Source: Jezberella montanilacus (GTDB lineage Bacteria > Pseudomonadota > Gammaproteobacteria > Burkholderiales > Burkholderiaceae_B). Taken from it: a stretch of 64,000 bases of DNA. The stretch spans positions 27,913-91,912 of the forward strand of contig NZ_PVTV01000002.1 of NCBI RefSeq assembly GCF_003003055.1, written 5' to 3'. Numbering within the stretch: position 1 is the stretch's first letter; each line of letters opens with the position of its first letter. Made by a program: the position numbers and the translations under genes. Shown here in pieces: positions 37,215 through 46,579 of this stretch. Below the pieces are notes generated by a model, which worked only from the letters and a program-made list of their open reading frames with translations, ran no database searches and had not been told where the DNA came from.

Positions 37215-39698
37215 CTATCCCAAATAGGCTCTGTCTAGCAGACCTGACTCAAGCAAAGCGTCAGATGTGCCAGTAAAAATGATTTGCCCCATATCCAATA
37301 AGTTTGACTGATGCGACAAGGTTAGCGCCAAATCAGCCATTTGATCGACCAATAGAAGCGTGAGCCCTTGGTCGCGTAAGGCAGCCAGACGCACAAACAA
37401 GTCATCCACTATGGCTGGTGCAAGCCCGAGCGAGGGTTCGTCTAGCATCATCATCAGAGGCGAGCTCGCTAACCCTCTGGCGATAGCAAGCATTTGCTGT
37501 TCCCCACCAGAAAGTAGGCCCGCACGGCGAGTGTGAATCGCTTTCAATTTGGGGAACATCGCATACAGTGTTTCCAGTTGTTGAGCTGTCAAACCCCCAC
37601 GCGTATGAGCCCCAAGTAATATGTTGTCCTGGACCGATAGTTCTGTAAAAACCTGCCGACCTTCGGGCACCATGACCAGGCCTAACGACGCTACTTTGTG
37701 GGCGGGGAGATGACTAATGTCTTGTCCATCAAAAGCAATGGAACCCTTGAATTTTTGGTGCAAACCAGAGATCACTCGCATGAGGGTTGACTTGCCTGCC
37801 CCATTCGCACCCAAGACCGAGACGGTCTGCCCCTGTCGAACATCAAGTGCAACATTTGACAATACATCTGTCGCACCATAATTCGCGCACAAACCTCGTA
37901 TGACCAGAATATCCTGTGGCCTGGTGAGTTTCGTTTTGTCGAGGGGGTCGATGCGAGAGGCGAACGTGGCTCGGCTCTCGCCTAGATATGCCAATTTCAC
38001 TTGCGGATTGTTTTTGATCTCTTCGGGGCTTCCTGAGGCCAGCAGCCGCCCGCCATCGAGCACATGTATCCGGTCAGAAATGCGCATGACCAGTTTCATG
38101 TCATGCTCAATAATAAATACGCCTATGCCTGCTGAAGCAATGGCGAGTAATGTTTCGGTCAGCTGAGCTTTGTCTTCGGCGGATAAGCCTGCAGCAGGTT
38201 CGTCGAGAAGCAAGACTGCAGGTTGACTAGCCAACGCCCGAGCAACCTCAACGAGTCGGCGATCGACATGCGGTAGGGCGCCAGCCAGCCCGGTCGCATC
38301 GCCTTTAAATCCGACGAAATCCAGTAAGCCTGAACAGATTGCCCAAGCCTCTTCCGGCAGCTTGCTGTTGATGAGACGCCCTCGCAACATACCGAAGTAA
38401 ATGTTTTCGAGAACGGTCATGTCGTTAAATAGTTGCGAGGTCTGAAAGGTTCTGCTTACTGCGCTTCGTCCAATCTGGAAGTCACGCAGACCCGTCAGAT
38501 CCCGGCTGCCCAATTTAAATGAGCCTTGGCTAGGATTGTAGAAACCAGTCACTAGATTCAAGAGGGTCGTTTTACCAGCGCCATTCGGGCCGATCAGACT
38601 GGTCACTCGACCTCCCTCGGCGGTAATACTCACATTATCGAGCGCCTGATTACCACCAAAAGCGATCCCCAGTTGACTGACGGTCAGCGACAGCGGTTCT
38701 GGGCGCATGAACCAATGCCTGACAGTTGCTACTGAGTTTATGTTTGTGCGAGGTGACAATATTTTCTTTCGGCTTTGGACAAGGCTAGTCAAGGTTCCTG
38801 CAATGCCGTTTGGCACGATTAATAAGACCGCCAATAGCAGTCCTCCAAAAAACATGAGACGGTACTCCGCTAGTCCAGAAAGCGTCTCTGGTAGCAACAC
38901 GACCAACAAGGCACCAGCGAGCGGCCCTGCCGCATACCCTATTCCACCAATCATGACCATCAATAAAAACGTGAGCGACTGAAAAAACGGAAACGATTCG
39001 GGGCTGATAAAACCGTTTAAGCTAGCAAAAAAAGCCCCCGCGGTGCCTGTCAAAGCAGCCGAAAGACCAAATGCTATTGCCCTGACTGCCATTAAATTGG
39101 CACCCAGTGAGCTTGAAGCGATCTCTGCATCACGGGTTGCCCGCATGACAATACCCCACCGTGACTGGGCAAAAGCTGAGAATGCTGGCACCAGTAAACC
39201 AGCGATGACGACGACGACGCAGGCTAGCTGAGCCGTGTTTAACTCATATCCAAAGGCATGCGGATGGGGAATGTTCATGATGCCGTTCCAGCCGCCAGTG
39301 ACGCTTTTCCAGTCCGCGATCCCCTGTTCGACAAAATAGCCAAAAGCGATGGTGACCATTGCCAAATAAGGACCTTTTACTCGCAAGGCTGGCAAGGACA
39401 GCAAGGCACCGGCCGTCCCAGTGACGATTGCACTAAGGGCGAGTGCGACGATATACGGCAATCCCAAATTCATTGTCGCAATCGTTGTTGTGTAAGCCCC
39501 AATAGCGTAAAACGCGGCATGGCCCAAAGAGGTCTGACCAGCCAAGCCCATGAGGATATTCAGCCCAATGCCGACGATTGCCATACAGGCAATCGATCCA
39601 ATGACTAGCGCGTAATATTCGTTTGCAAAAAAAAGGATCGCAGAACCACTCAAAATCCAAACAAGGGCAACAGTCCAATCGGTTGTGCGAGCATTCAT
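37215..39698 (-). CDS. Triple-fusion Liv-type ABC transporter: permease LivM plus ATPases LivG and LivF
   Basis: One chain of 827 residues. Residues 1-310 are a LivM permease (GLAGQTSLGHAAFYAIGAY). Residues 340-575 are a LivG ATPase (Walker A 370-377, Walker B 496-501). Residues 598-827 are a LivF ATPase (Walker A 630-637, signature LSGGEQQ 729-735, Walker B 750-755). The linkers carry no stop or frameshift and all motifs are intact, so this is a true fusion. It pairs with the LivH-type permease upstream, whose stop overlaps its start by four bases. Confidence 0.93.
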   Translation of the reverse strand: MNARTTDWTVALVWILSGSAILFFANEYYALVIGSIACMAIVGIGLNILMGLAGQTSLGHAAFYAIGAYTTTIATMNLGLPYIVALALSAIVTGTAGALLSLPALRVKGPYLAMVTIAFGYFVEQGIADWKSVTGGWNGIMNIPHPHAFGYELNTAQLACVVVVIAGLLVPAFSAFAQSRWGIVMRATRDAEIASSSLGANLMAVRAIAFGLSAALTGTAGAFFASLNGFISPESFPFFQSLTFLLMVMIGGIGYAAGPLAGALLVVLLPETLSGLAEYRLMFFGGLLLAVLLIVPNGIAGTLTSLVQSRKKILSPRTNINSVATVRHWFMRPEPLSLTVSQLGIAFGGNQALDNVSITAEGGRVTSLIGPNGAGKTTLLNLVTGFYNPSQGSFKLGSRDLTGLRDFQIGRSAVSRTFQTSQLFNDMTVLENIYFGMLRGRLINSKLPEEAWAICSGLLDFVGFKGDATGLAGALPHVDRRLVEVARALASQPAVLLLDEPAAGLSAEDKAQLTETLLAIASAGIGVFIIEHDMKLVMRISDRIHVLDGGRLLASGSPEEIKNNPQVKLAYLGESRATFASRIDPLDKTKLTRPQDILVIRGLCANYGATDVLSNVALDVRQGQTVSVLGANGAGKSTLMRVISGLHQKFKGSIAFDGQDISHLPAHKVASLGLVMVPEGRQVFTELSVQDNILLGAHTRGGLTAQQLETLYAMFPKLKAIHTRRAGLLSGGEQQMLAIARGLASSPLMMMLDEPSLGLAPAIVDDLFVRLAALRDQGLTLLLVDQMADLALTLSHQSNLLDMGQIIFTGTSDALLESGLLDRAYLG

Positions 39699-40573
39699 AT
39701 TTTTTTGACTGCGCTTCTACCAAATAGACCGGCGGGTTTGATCGTTAGCACCAGAATAGTCAGACCAAAGGAAAACATTTGCGCGTACGTCGAGCCAAAA
39801 GTGGTCACAAGCAGGGCCTCGATGATACCCAAGACGAGTCCTCCAGCCATCACCCCCCAGGCGCTGTCTATGCCTCCCAGAATAGCAGCGGCAAACGCCT
39901 TGATCCCAAAAATTGTTCCCATCCCTGCGGAGACTGTATAGAGCGGGGCGATCAGCATCCCGGCGATGCCAGCCAAGACGCCCGATAGTGCAAATGCAAA
40001 GGCGATATATTTTTCGGTGTGTATCCCCATTAGACGAGCCGCAGAGGGATTCAGGGCGATTGCTGCTAAAGATTTTCCGCGAGCAGTGGACTTGATAAAT
40101 AAGCCAAGCAGTAAGGCGATGCTAAAGCCAGCTGCAGGGATGAGCAGCTGCAATGCATTGACTCTCACGTCGAACAGGACGAAGTTAATTTGCAGCAATG
40201 TCGACGCCATCCCGCGTGAATCTTTCCCGAACGTGAAGAGCACTACGTTTTCAAGAATTAATCCAAGTGCCACAGTGGCCATCAGCCAGGATTCCGAGCC
40301 ACGCGCAACAAACGGTGCGACCGCAATTCGCTCAACGACTGCACCCCAAAGTCCACAGCAAAGCAAGGTTATCGGAATCGCTAGCCATATTGACCAGTGG
40401 TAGGTCTGGACCAACGAAAAAGCGACCACTGCCCCCATCATCAGTGAGGCACCTTGCGCAAAATTTACGGTCCTGGATATCGTGTAAGTGATGTAAAAGC
40501 CCAAGGCAGTCAGGCCATACATGCTGCCGATTCCCGCCCCGGTAAGCAGGGCGGATAGGTATTGTTGCAACAT
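39695..40573 (-). CDS. livH: Liv-type ABC transporter permease LivH (system 2)
   Basis: Membrane protein of 292 residues with LivH landmarks (YTISRTVNFAQGASLMMGA, KSLAAIALNPSAARLMGIHT). It completes the membrane part of the fused Liv system. It starts seven bases after the binding-protein gene and overlaps the fusion gene by ATGA. Confidence 0.92.
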   Translation of the reverse strand: MLQQYLSALLTGAGIGSMYGLTALGFYITYTISRTVNFAQGASLMMGAVVAFSLVQTYHWSIWLAIPITLLCCGLWGAVVERIAVAPFVARGSESWLMATVALGLILENVVLFTFGKDSRGMASTLLQINFVLFDVRVNALQLLIPAAGFSIALLLGLFIKSTARGKSLAAIALNPSAARLMGIHTEKYIAFAFALSGVLAGIAGMLIAPLYTVSAGMGTIFGIKAFAAAILGGIDSAWGVMAGGLVLGIIEALLVTTFGSTYAQMFSFGLTILVLTIKPAGLFGRSAVKKI

Positions 40574-40580
40574 TCTTGCG

Positions 40581-41750
40581 CTACTTGACCGGGGTTATTT
40601 TGCCGCCATCGTAGCGAACCATGACGTAGTCCTCTGGTGATAGCGCTTCGTGCGCAGGCGTGCCAAACGGATTTTTGTATTTTTTGATCAGACCGTCATA
40701 GCTTTCGACTTGTTCGAGCGCTTGACGAACTGCGTCTCCATCTGTGCTCTTGGCTTTTTCGATTGCAAGAGCAAGCAGTTGCATCGCATCGTAAGCATTT
40801 GCTGTGCCGACAGGCGCCATGACGTCCGCCGGTGACTTGACACCATAAAGTTTGCCCAGCGCAGCCATCACTTTGGTCGAGACGGGTGTGGGTGCAGAGA
40901 AGAAACTATAGGTTTGAACAAAATGCACGTCGCCCGCGGTCGGTCCGACTAATTCGTCGAACCGTCCGCCGGAGATTCCCCAGTGCGAGACCACTGGCAC
41001 CATCCAGCCCATACTGGCTCTGGACTTCATCATTTGGGCGCCTGGTGCAGGGTTGGCAACAAGAATCAGCGTATCGGCGCCAGCCGCTTTCAGGCGTCCG
41101 AGTTGAGGGGTGATGTCGACATCGGTGAGCTCAATTTTCTCGATTCCAGCCAGATCGATCTTGGCAGCAGCGGCAGCCGCTTTCAGTCCGCGTTCATTCG
41201 ATTCACCCCAGGGATTGTTGATCAGCACCAACCCGGGCTTTTTCGCTTTGTATGTGTTCATTGCATAGTTGATCAAGGCGATGTCAACCAAATCGTCTTG
41301 AGCCGACACCCGGAACACATAATTGGGTGTCGCGCCATTTTTGGTGATGTTGGTGCCAGCAGCCCAGGCGCCGATAAACGGCGTTTTGTTCTGATTGGCG
41401 ATTGGTACGATAGCGAGTGACACCGGTGTGTCAATGCCGCCAAAGAGTGCAGTCACTTTTTCGTTAGAAATCAGTTCGCGCGCGGCCGTGACACCCTTAG
41501 GTGGGCTCGATTCGTCGTCGCGCTTCACCAGGACCAGTTTTTTGCCGAGCACACCGCCTTTGGCGTTAATTTCGTCTATAGCAATCGTCAAGCCGCGGGT
41601 AATCGCTTCGCCAGATTGAGCAGCTTGGCCAGTCAGTGCTGCCACCAGACCAATTTTTATGTCCTGGGCTTGCACGAGCCCCGTCGCCAATGTGAGTGCT
41701 GACAGTGCGCCAATCAACACCGCCTTGTTGAACTGCTTCATCTTTGTCAT
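40581..41750 (-). CDS. Liv-type ABC transporter substrate-binding protein (system 2)
   Basis: Periplasmic type I binding protein of 389 residues. The start is placed at ATG 41750 with GAGG upstream, giving a Sec signal peptide ending at LVQAQ. ATG 41741 is also possible; the extension to 41834 is rejected because it overlaps the sigma-54-like promoter of the divergent oxygenase. First gene of operon 2 (receptor, LivH, LivMGF, deacetylase-fold hydrolase). Ligand unknown. Confidence 0.88.
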   Translation of the reverse strand: MTKMKQFNKAVLIGALSALTLATGLVQAQDIKIGLVAALTGQAAQSGEAITRGLTIAIDEINAKGGVLGKKLVLVKRDDESSPPKGVTAARELISNEKVTALFGGIDTPVSLAIVPIANQNKTPFIGAWAAGTNITKNGATPNYVFRVSAQDDLVDIALINYAMNTYKAKKPGLVLINNPWGESNERGLKAAAAAAKIDLAGIEKIELTDVDITPQLGRLKAAGADTLILVANPAPGAQMMKSRASMGWMVPVVSHWGISGGRFDELVGPTAGDVHFVQTYSFFSAPTPVSTKVMAALGKLYGVKSPADVMAPVGTANAYDAMQLLALAIEKAKSTDGDAVRQALEQVESYDGLIKKYKNPFGTPAHEALSPEDYVMVRYDGGKITPVK

Positions 41751-41801
41751 TTCTTTTGCCTCAATAAAACGTTTAAGTTGGCTATCCAGAAAAATATCAA
41801 T

Positions 41802-41818
41802 AGGCACGTTATTTGCTT
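41802..41818 (+). promoter_or_regulatory. Predicted sigma-54 promoter of the oxygenase gene
   Basis: AGGCAC, five bases, TTGCTT. The invariant GG (41803-41804) and GC (41815-41816) are separated by ten bases, as required for -24/-12 promoters. Only the first base differs from TGGCAC-N5-TTGCW. The start codon of the 2-oxoglutarate oxygenase is 65 bases past the GC. Confidence 0.65.
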
Positions 41819-41880
41819 GAAACATTTCATTCAAACCAGAAACCGCAAACTAATTTGCCCGTATATGGAGTTCGCATACT

Positions 41881-42897
41881 ATGCAACGCATCCCGCTACT
41901 CGATCTGAATGCTTTTTACGATCCGCAATCAAGTACTTTGGATCTGAAGCAATTACTGTGCCAATTGGACGAGACGCTCTCGGATACTGGTTTCTTGTGT
42001 ATCAAGGGAACTCAAGTGAGCCCGGAGTCCGTCAGTTTTACTCAACAAACAGCACTGGCTTTCTTTGATCAAGCGCAGACGGATAAGGACAAGGTTAAAG
42101 CGGTCAGGCATGCCAACCGCGGCTATACGGCTTTGTCTGAGCTCGGGCTTTCCTATGCAATGGATGCTGCCGACCTGAAGGCCGATCGTCAGGCGCCGCC
42201 AGATCTGTTTGAGCGCTACCGGATCGGGCCCGTGGATGAGTTTTCGCCGGCCTTGATGGCACCATTTTTGACCACAGCCTATGCGCCCAATATCTGGCCG
42301 ACTACCCCATCAAATTTCACTGTAACGATGCAGGATTATTACAGGCAGATGAACCGCCTGTCGCAAGATCTGCTAAGTCTTTTTGCACTAGTTTTGGGCT
42401 TACCGGTTAACTGGTTTTCCGATAAGGTCGACCGCAGCATGGGGTCTCTGGCTATTAATCACTATCCCGCACAGTTGACGCCCCCGCTACCTGGTCAGTT
42501 AAGAGCAGGGCCTCATACTGACTACGGGACATTGACCATTGTGGCGCCTACCGCGGCTCCTGGTGGACTGCAAATCCGGACACGTGACGGTCGCTGGGAA
42601 GATGTTCACGTTGACCCGGGAACTTTTGTAGTCAACATTGGCGACATGATGGCGCAATGGAGCAATGATCGTTGGGTGTCGACGGTGCATCGCGTTGCTA
42701 ATCCAGATTTGTCTCATGGGCTGGCGGGCAGGCGGCTTTCGCTCGTGTTTTTCCATCAACCTAACCCCGATGCCGTCATTGACTGTATTCCGACATGCTG
42801 TGGTGCTGATCGACCCGCAAAATACCAGTCGGTTCTCGCTGGTGAATACATCAACGCAAAGATCAATCGGCATTTCAAGAGTTATCTCGCTGCTTAG
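41881..42897 (+). CDS. 2-oxoglutarate/Fe(II)-dependent oxygenase, isopenicillin N synthase family
   Basis: Protein of 338 residues with a DIOX_N-type N-terminal domain and a C-terminal double-stranded beta helix. The iron ligands are H212, D214 (PHTDYGTL) and H270 (STVHRV); the 2-oxoglutarate contact is R285-x-S287. It hydroxylates or oxidises an unknown substrate. It lies upstream of the first dipeptide-type importer, on the same strand but with its own predicted sigma-54 promoter, so the two are probably co-regulated. Confidence 0.88.
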   Translation: MQRIPLLDLNAFYDPQSSTLDLKQLLCQLDETLSDTGFLCIKGTQVSPESVSFTQQTALAFFDQAQTDKDKVKAVRHANRGYTALSELGLSYAMDAADLKADRQAPPDLFERYRIGPVDEFSPALMAPFLTTAYAPNIWPTTPSNFTVTMQDYYRQMNRLSQDLLSLFALVLGLPVNWFSDKVDRSMGSLAINHYPAQLTPPLPGQLRAGPHTDYGTLTIVAPTAAPGGLQIRTRDGRWEDVHVDPGTFVVNIGDMMAQWSNDRWVSTVHRVANPDLSHGLAGRRLSLVFFHQPNPDAVIDCIPTCCGADRPAKYQSVLAGEYINAKINRHFKSYLAA

Positions 42898-42928
42898 TCG
42901 GTTCTGGATTTTTCTCAAACCTAACTGG

Positions 42929-42945
42929 TGGCACAGAACTTGCTT
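42929..42945 (+). promoter_or_regulatory. Predicted sigma-54 promoter of the first dipeptide-type ABC operon
   Basis: TGGCAC, five bases (AGAAC), TTGCTT: a full match to the -24/-12 consensus with GG and GC ten bases apart. It lies 35 bases before the binding-protein ATG at 42981. A 7-base inverted repeat (GGTTCTG at 42900, CAGAACC at 42954) brackets it. No enhancer-binding-protein gene is in the window. Confidence 0.75.
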
Positions 42946-42980
42946 GAGGTCTCAGAACCAATTAACCCGGTGGAGAACCC

Positions 42981-44657
42981 ATGAGAAAGTCCGCATCTTT
43001 AGCTCAATCCAGTAAGACTAAATTAGGTCTTGGCATTTTGGCTGGCGTCTTAGCTTTAGCGTTTGCCCAACCAAGCCTGGCACAAGATAAAACGCTAACC
43101 ATCGCGATGACCGCAGGCGATATTCCTCGCACGCTGGGGCAGCCCGATCAGGGCTTCGAAGGCAATCGCTTTACCGGTATCCCGATGTATGACGCCTTGA
43201 CAGGTTGGGATCTGACAAAAGAGGATGCGGCCAGTGCAGTGATTCCGGGCTTGGCACTATCGTGGGCGGTTGATGCAACCGACAAAACCAAGTGGGTTTT
43301 CAAGTTGCGTCCAGGCGTTAAGTTTCATGATGGATCCGCATTCAATGCAGACTCTGTCGTTTGGAACGTACAAAAAGTACTGGATAAAACTGCGGTTCAT
43401 TTCGACCCCAGCCAGGTGGGTGTGACCGCGTCGCGCATGCCAACACTGGTTAGTGCGAAGAAGATTGACGATATGACAGTGGAGTTGACAACCAAAGAGC
43501 CAGACTCTTTTCTGCCAATCAATCTGACGAATCTGTTTATGGCATCACCTGCTCATTGGGAAGCGAAACTCAAGGCAGTCGCGGCAAGCGTGACTGACCC
43601 AGCGGAGCGCACCAAACAAGCATGGACGGCATTCGCGGCCGATGCCTCTGGCACCGGCCCGTTCAAGATGACACGCTTTGTGCCAAGAGAGCGTCTCGAG
43701 CTTGGGGCTTTCAAGGGCTATTGGGACCCAGCACGGGTTCCCAAGATCGACAAGGTCGTCATGATCCCCATGCCTGAATCGAATGCCCGAACGGCGGCGC
43801 TGTTATCCGGTCAAGTTGATTGGATTGAAGCACCCGCGCCAGACGCATTGGATCAAATTAAACAACGCGGCTTCAAAATTTATAGCAATGCCCAACCGCA
43901 CGTGTGGCCTTGGCAGTTATCCTTCGCCGAGGGCTCGCCTTGGTTGGATAAGCGGGTTCGCCAGGCAGCTAATCTTTGCGTTGATCGTGCAGGTTTGAAG
44001 AATCTACTTGGTGGCATGATGGAGATCCCCAAAGGCACCTTCCCGCCTGGACATCCTTGGTATGGCAACCCTACTTTCGATATCAAGTACGACCCTGAGG
44101 CCGCCAAGAAAATGATGGCAGAGGCCGGTTACTCTGCCGCCAAACCTATGAAGACTAAAGTGCAGATCTCGGCTTCCGGCTCTGGTCAGATGCAGCCCTT
44201 GCCGATGAATGAATTTGTGCAACAGTCGCTTAAGCAGTGTTACTTCGATATTCAGTTTGATGTGATTGAATGGAACACGATGTTTAACAGCTGGCGCTTG
44301 GGTGCTAAAGATCCAGCAGCAGCAGGAGCAACTGCCACGAATGTCAGTTTCTCGGCCATGGATCCGTTCTTTGCCCTGGTTCGTTTCTCAAGCACCAAGG
44401 CTTTCCCGCCAGTATCCAATAATTGGGGTTACTTCGGCAGCGACGAACTCGACAAACTTGTTGCTGCGGCGCGTACCAACTTTGACGAGAAAGGGCGTGA
44501 TGAGGCACTTGCAAAACTGCACGCCAAGATCGTTGATGAAACAGCCTTTGTCTGGATCGCTCACGACGTCGGTCCTCGTGCGATCAGTGCAAAAGTGAAG
44601 CATGTGGTGCAACCCAAGAGCTGGTTCATTGATATCGCGACGATGACTAAAGATTAA
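42981..44657 (+). CDS. Dipeptide/oligopeptide-type ABC transporter substrate-binding protein (system 1)
   Basis: SBP family 5 (DppA/OppA-like) protein of 558 residues with a long N-terminal signal peptide ending near PSLAQ. It carries the family signature WVFKLRPGVKFHDGSAFNADSVVWN. Ribosome site GGTGGAG precedes ATG 42981. It delivers peptides or other amino compounds to the permeases downstream. A hairpin directly after the stop may protect its mRNA. Confidence 0.92.
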   Translation: MRKSASLAQSSKTKLGLGILAGVLALAFAQPSLAQDKTLTIAMTAGDIPRTLGQPDQGFEGNRFTGIPMYDALTGWDLTKEDAASAVIPGLALSWAVDATDKTKWVFKLRPGVKFHDGSAFNADSVVWNVQKVLDKTAVHFDPSQVGVTASRMPTLVSAKKIDDMTVELTTKEPDSFLPINLTNLFMASPAHWEAKLKAVAASVTDPAERTKQAWTAFAADASGTGPFKMTRFVPRERLELGAFKGYWDPARVPKIDKVVMIPMPESNARTAALLSGQVDWIEAPAPDALDQIKQRGFKIYSNAQPHVWPWQLSFAEGSPWLDKRVRQAANLCVDRAGLKNLLGGMMEIPKGTFPPGHPWYGNPTFDIKYDPEAAKKMMAEAGYSAAKPMKTKVQISASGSGQMQPLPMNEFVQQSLKQCYFDIQFDVIEWNTMFNSWRLGAKDPAAAGATATNVSFSAMDPFFALVRFSSTKAFPPVSNNWGYFGSDELDKLVAAARTNFDEKGRDEALAKLHAKIVDETAFVWIAHDVGPRAISAKVKHVVQPKSWFIDIATMTKD

Positions 44658-44674
44658 TCATTTTGATATTCAAG

Positions 44675-44701
44675 GGCTGCCCCGACTGTTCGTGGGCAGC
44701 C
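44675..44701 (+). promoter_or_regulatory. Intercistronic hairpin between binding-protein and permease genes
   Basis: Perfect 8-base GC-rich stem GGCTGCCC/GGGCAGCC with an 11-base loop, 18 bases after the binding-protein stop and without a T-run. Such hairpins typically raise binding-protein levels over permease levels by blocking 3' decay. A partial terminator is the alternative. Confidence 0.55.
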
Positions 44702-44726
44702 GCGATTAATCCTAGGATCGGCGGTC

Positions 44727-45680
44727 ATGGTGAATTTCATTCTTCAACGAGTGTTTCAAACGATACCCATTATGTTGGGCGTCGCGTTGGTGTGCTTCGC
44801 GCTTGTTCATTTGGCACCTGGCGACCCCTTAGTCTCGATCATGCCACCTGACGCTTCGCAAGATATGCAAAAGCAGTTAATGGAAATCTACGGCTTCAAC
44901 AAATCCTATCCCGAGCAATTCATACGTTGGGCATGGCGTGCTGCCCAGGGCGATCTCGGTAATTCAATCGCGAGCGGGCGCTCGGTTTCTACAGAAGTGA
45001 TGCGTGCAGTCGTCAACACATTCAGGCTTGCAATCGTCGCGACCTTGATCGGTTTCATCTTTGGTTGCTTATTTGGTTTTGTCGCAGGCTATTTTCAAAA
45101 TTCCTGGGTCGATAAGCTAGCCTCTTTGACTTCCGTGCTTGGTGTGAGCGTGCCGCATTATTGGTTGGGCATGGTTTTAGTCATCATTTTTAGCTCACTA
45201 CTGATGTGGCTGCCGCCGAACGGGGCAGGGCCCGGTGGATCGTCCGATTGGAGCTGGGATTTTGAACATTTGAAACATATGATTTTGCCGGCAATCACAA
45301 TGAGCGTGATCCCGATGGGCATCATCTCTCGAACCGTTCGCGCACTCGTTGCAGAAATTTTGTCGCAAGAATTTATTGTCGGTTTAAGGGCAAAGGGCTT
45401 GACTAATCTGGGTATCTTTTTACATGTTGTTAAAAATGCAGCGCCTACTGCCTTAGCTGTGATGGGTTTGCAACTGGGCTATTTACTCGGTGGCTCAATC
45501 CTGATCGAGACAGTGTTCTCTTGGCCTGGCACAGGCATGCTGCTTAATGCTGCAATCTTTCAAAGAGATCTGCCGTTACTGCAAGGTACGATCCTTGTGT
45601 TGGCGACATTTTTTGTTGTTCTGAACATGATCGTTGACATTATTCAAACCATGCTCGATCCGCGTATTGCGAGGGGCTGA
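44727..45680 (+). CDS. Dipeptide-type ABC transporter permease, DppB family (system 1)
   Basis: Membrane protein of 317 residues with six helices. It has the DppB opening (QRVFQTIPIMLGVALVCFALVHLAPGDP) and the EAA loop QEFIVGLRAKGLTNLGIFLHVVKNA. It forms the channel with the DppC-type permease six bases downstream. Confidence 0.93.
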   Translation: MVNFILQRVFQTIPIMLGVALVCFALVHLAPGDPLVSIMPPDASQDMQKQLMEIYGFNKSYPEQFIRWAWRAAQGDLGNSIASGRSVSTEVMRAVVNTFRLAIVATLIGFIFGCLFGFVAGYFQNSWVDKLASLTSVLGVSVPHYWLGMVLVIIFSSLLMWLPPNGAGPGGSSDWSWDFEHLKHMILPAITMSVIPMGIISRTVRALVAEILSQEFIVGLRAKGLTNLGIFLHVVKNAAPTALAVMGLQLGYLLGGSILIETVFSWPGTGMLLNAAIFQRDLPLLQGTILVLATFFVVLNMIVDIIQTMLDPRIARG

Positions 45681-45685
45681 AGGGC

Positions 45686-46579
45686 ATGATGAATATCACC
45701 GTAGATATGAGCAAAGTGCCAGCAATCAACCCAGAGCGATCGACGGGTTATTGGAAGGGGGTAGTTCAAAGACTTGTGCGTGACAAAGTCGCGATGTTCT
45801 GTGCATGCATCATCCTGTTGCTGCTGATCTTGGCTATTTTTGGTCAGTGGATTGTGCCATCAGATCCCTATGCTGCGTCAATCATGAAGCGGCTCAAGCC
45901 AATTGGCTTCTCGGGGCACCCCTTGGGGACAGATGAACTTGGGCGCGACATGTTGTCACGACTGATGGTCGGGGCGCGGCTCTCGCTGTTTATGGGCATC
46001 ACCCCCGTGTTGTTGGCCTTTGTCATTGGCTCTGTCATCGGGATCGTCGCAGGTTATGCCGGAGGAGGGTTGAATTCGGTCATGATGCGTACGATCGATG
46101 TGTTCTATGCGTTTCCTTCGGTGTTGTTGGCCATTGCTTTGTCAGGCGTGCTTGGTACCGGGATCAGCAACGCGTTGATCTCATTGACGATTGTGTTTAT
46201 ACCGCCCGTCGCGCGCGTTGCGGAGAGCGTCACAACGCAAGTGCGCAGCCGAGACTTTGTCGAAGCCGCCCGAGCCTCGGGCGCCAATGCGTTCACTATC
46301 GTGCGAGTGCACATCTTAGGCAACGTGCTGAGTCCGATATTTGTCTATTCGACGAGCTTAGTTGCTGTCTCGATGATTCTTGCTTCTGGCCTGAGCTTTC
46401 TGGGGCTTGGGGTGAAGCCACCAGAGCCTGAGTGGGGCTTGATGCTCAACACTTTACGCACGGCAATCTACGTTCAGCCATGGATAGCAGCGCTACCCGG
46501 CGTCATGATTTTCGCAACCTCCATCACGTTCAATTTGTTCTCTGATGGTTTACGCACAGCGATGGAGATCAAGACGTGA
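45686..46579 (+). CDS. Dipeptide-type ABC transporter permease, DppC family (system 1)
   Basis: Membrane protein of 297 residues. The OppC N-terminal region is followed by HPLGTDELGRDMLSRLMVGAR, and the EAA loop is RDFVEAARASGANAFTIVRVHIL. ATG 45689 is an equally possible start. It overlaps the next gene by four bases. Confidence 0.93.
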   Translation: MMNITVDMSKVPAINPERSTGYWKGVVQRLVRDKVAMFCACIILLLLILAIFGQWIVPSDPYAASIMKRLKPIGFSGHPLGTDELGRDMLSRLMVGARLSLFMGITPVLLAFVIGSVIGIVAGYAGGGLNSVMMRTIDVFYAFPSVLLAIALSGVLGTGISNALISLTIVFIPPVARVAESVTTQVRSRDFVEAARASGANAFTIVRVHILGNVLSPIFVYSTSLVAVSMILASGLSFLGLGVKPPEPEWGLMLNTLRTAIYVQPWIAALPGVMIFATSITFNLFSDGLRTAMEIKT

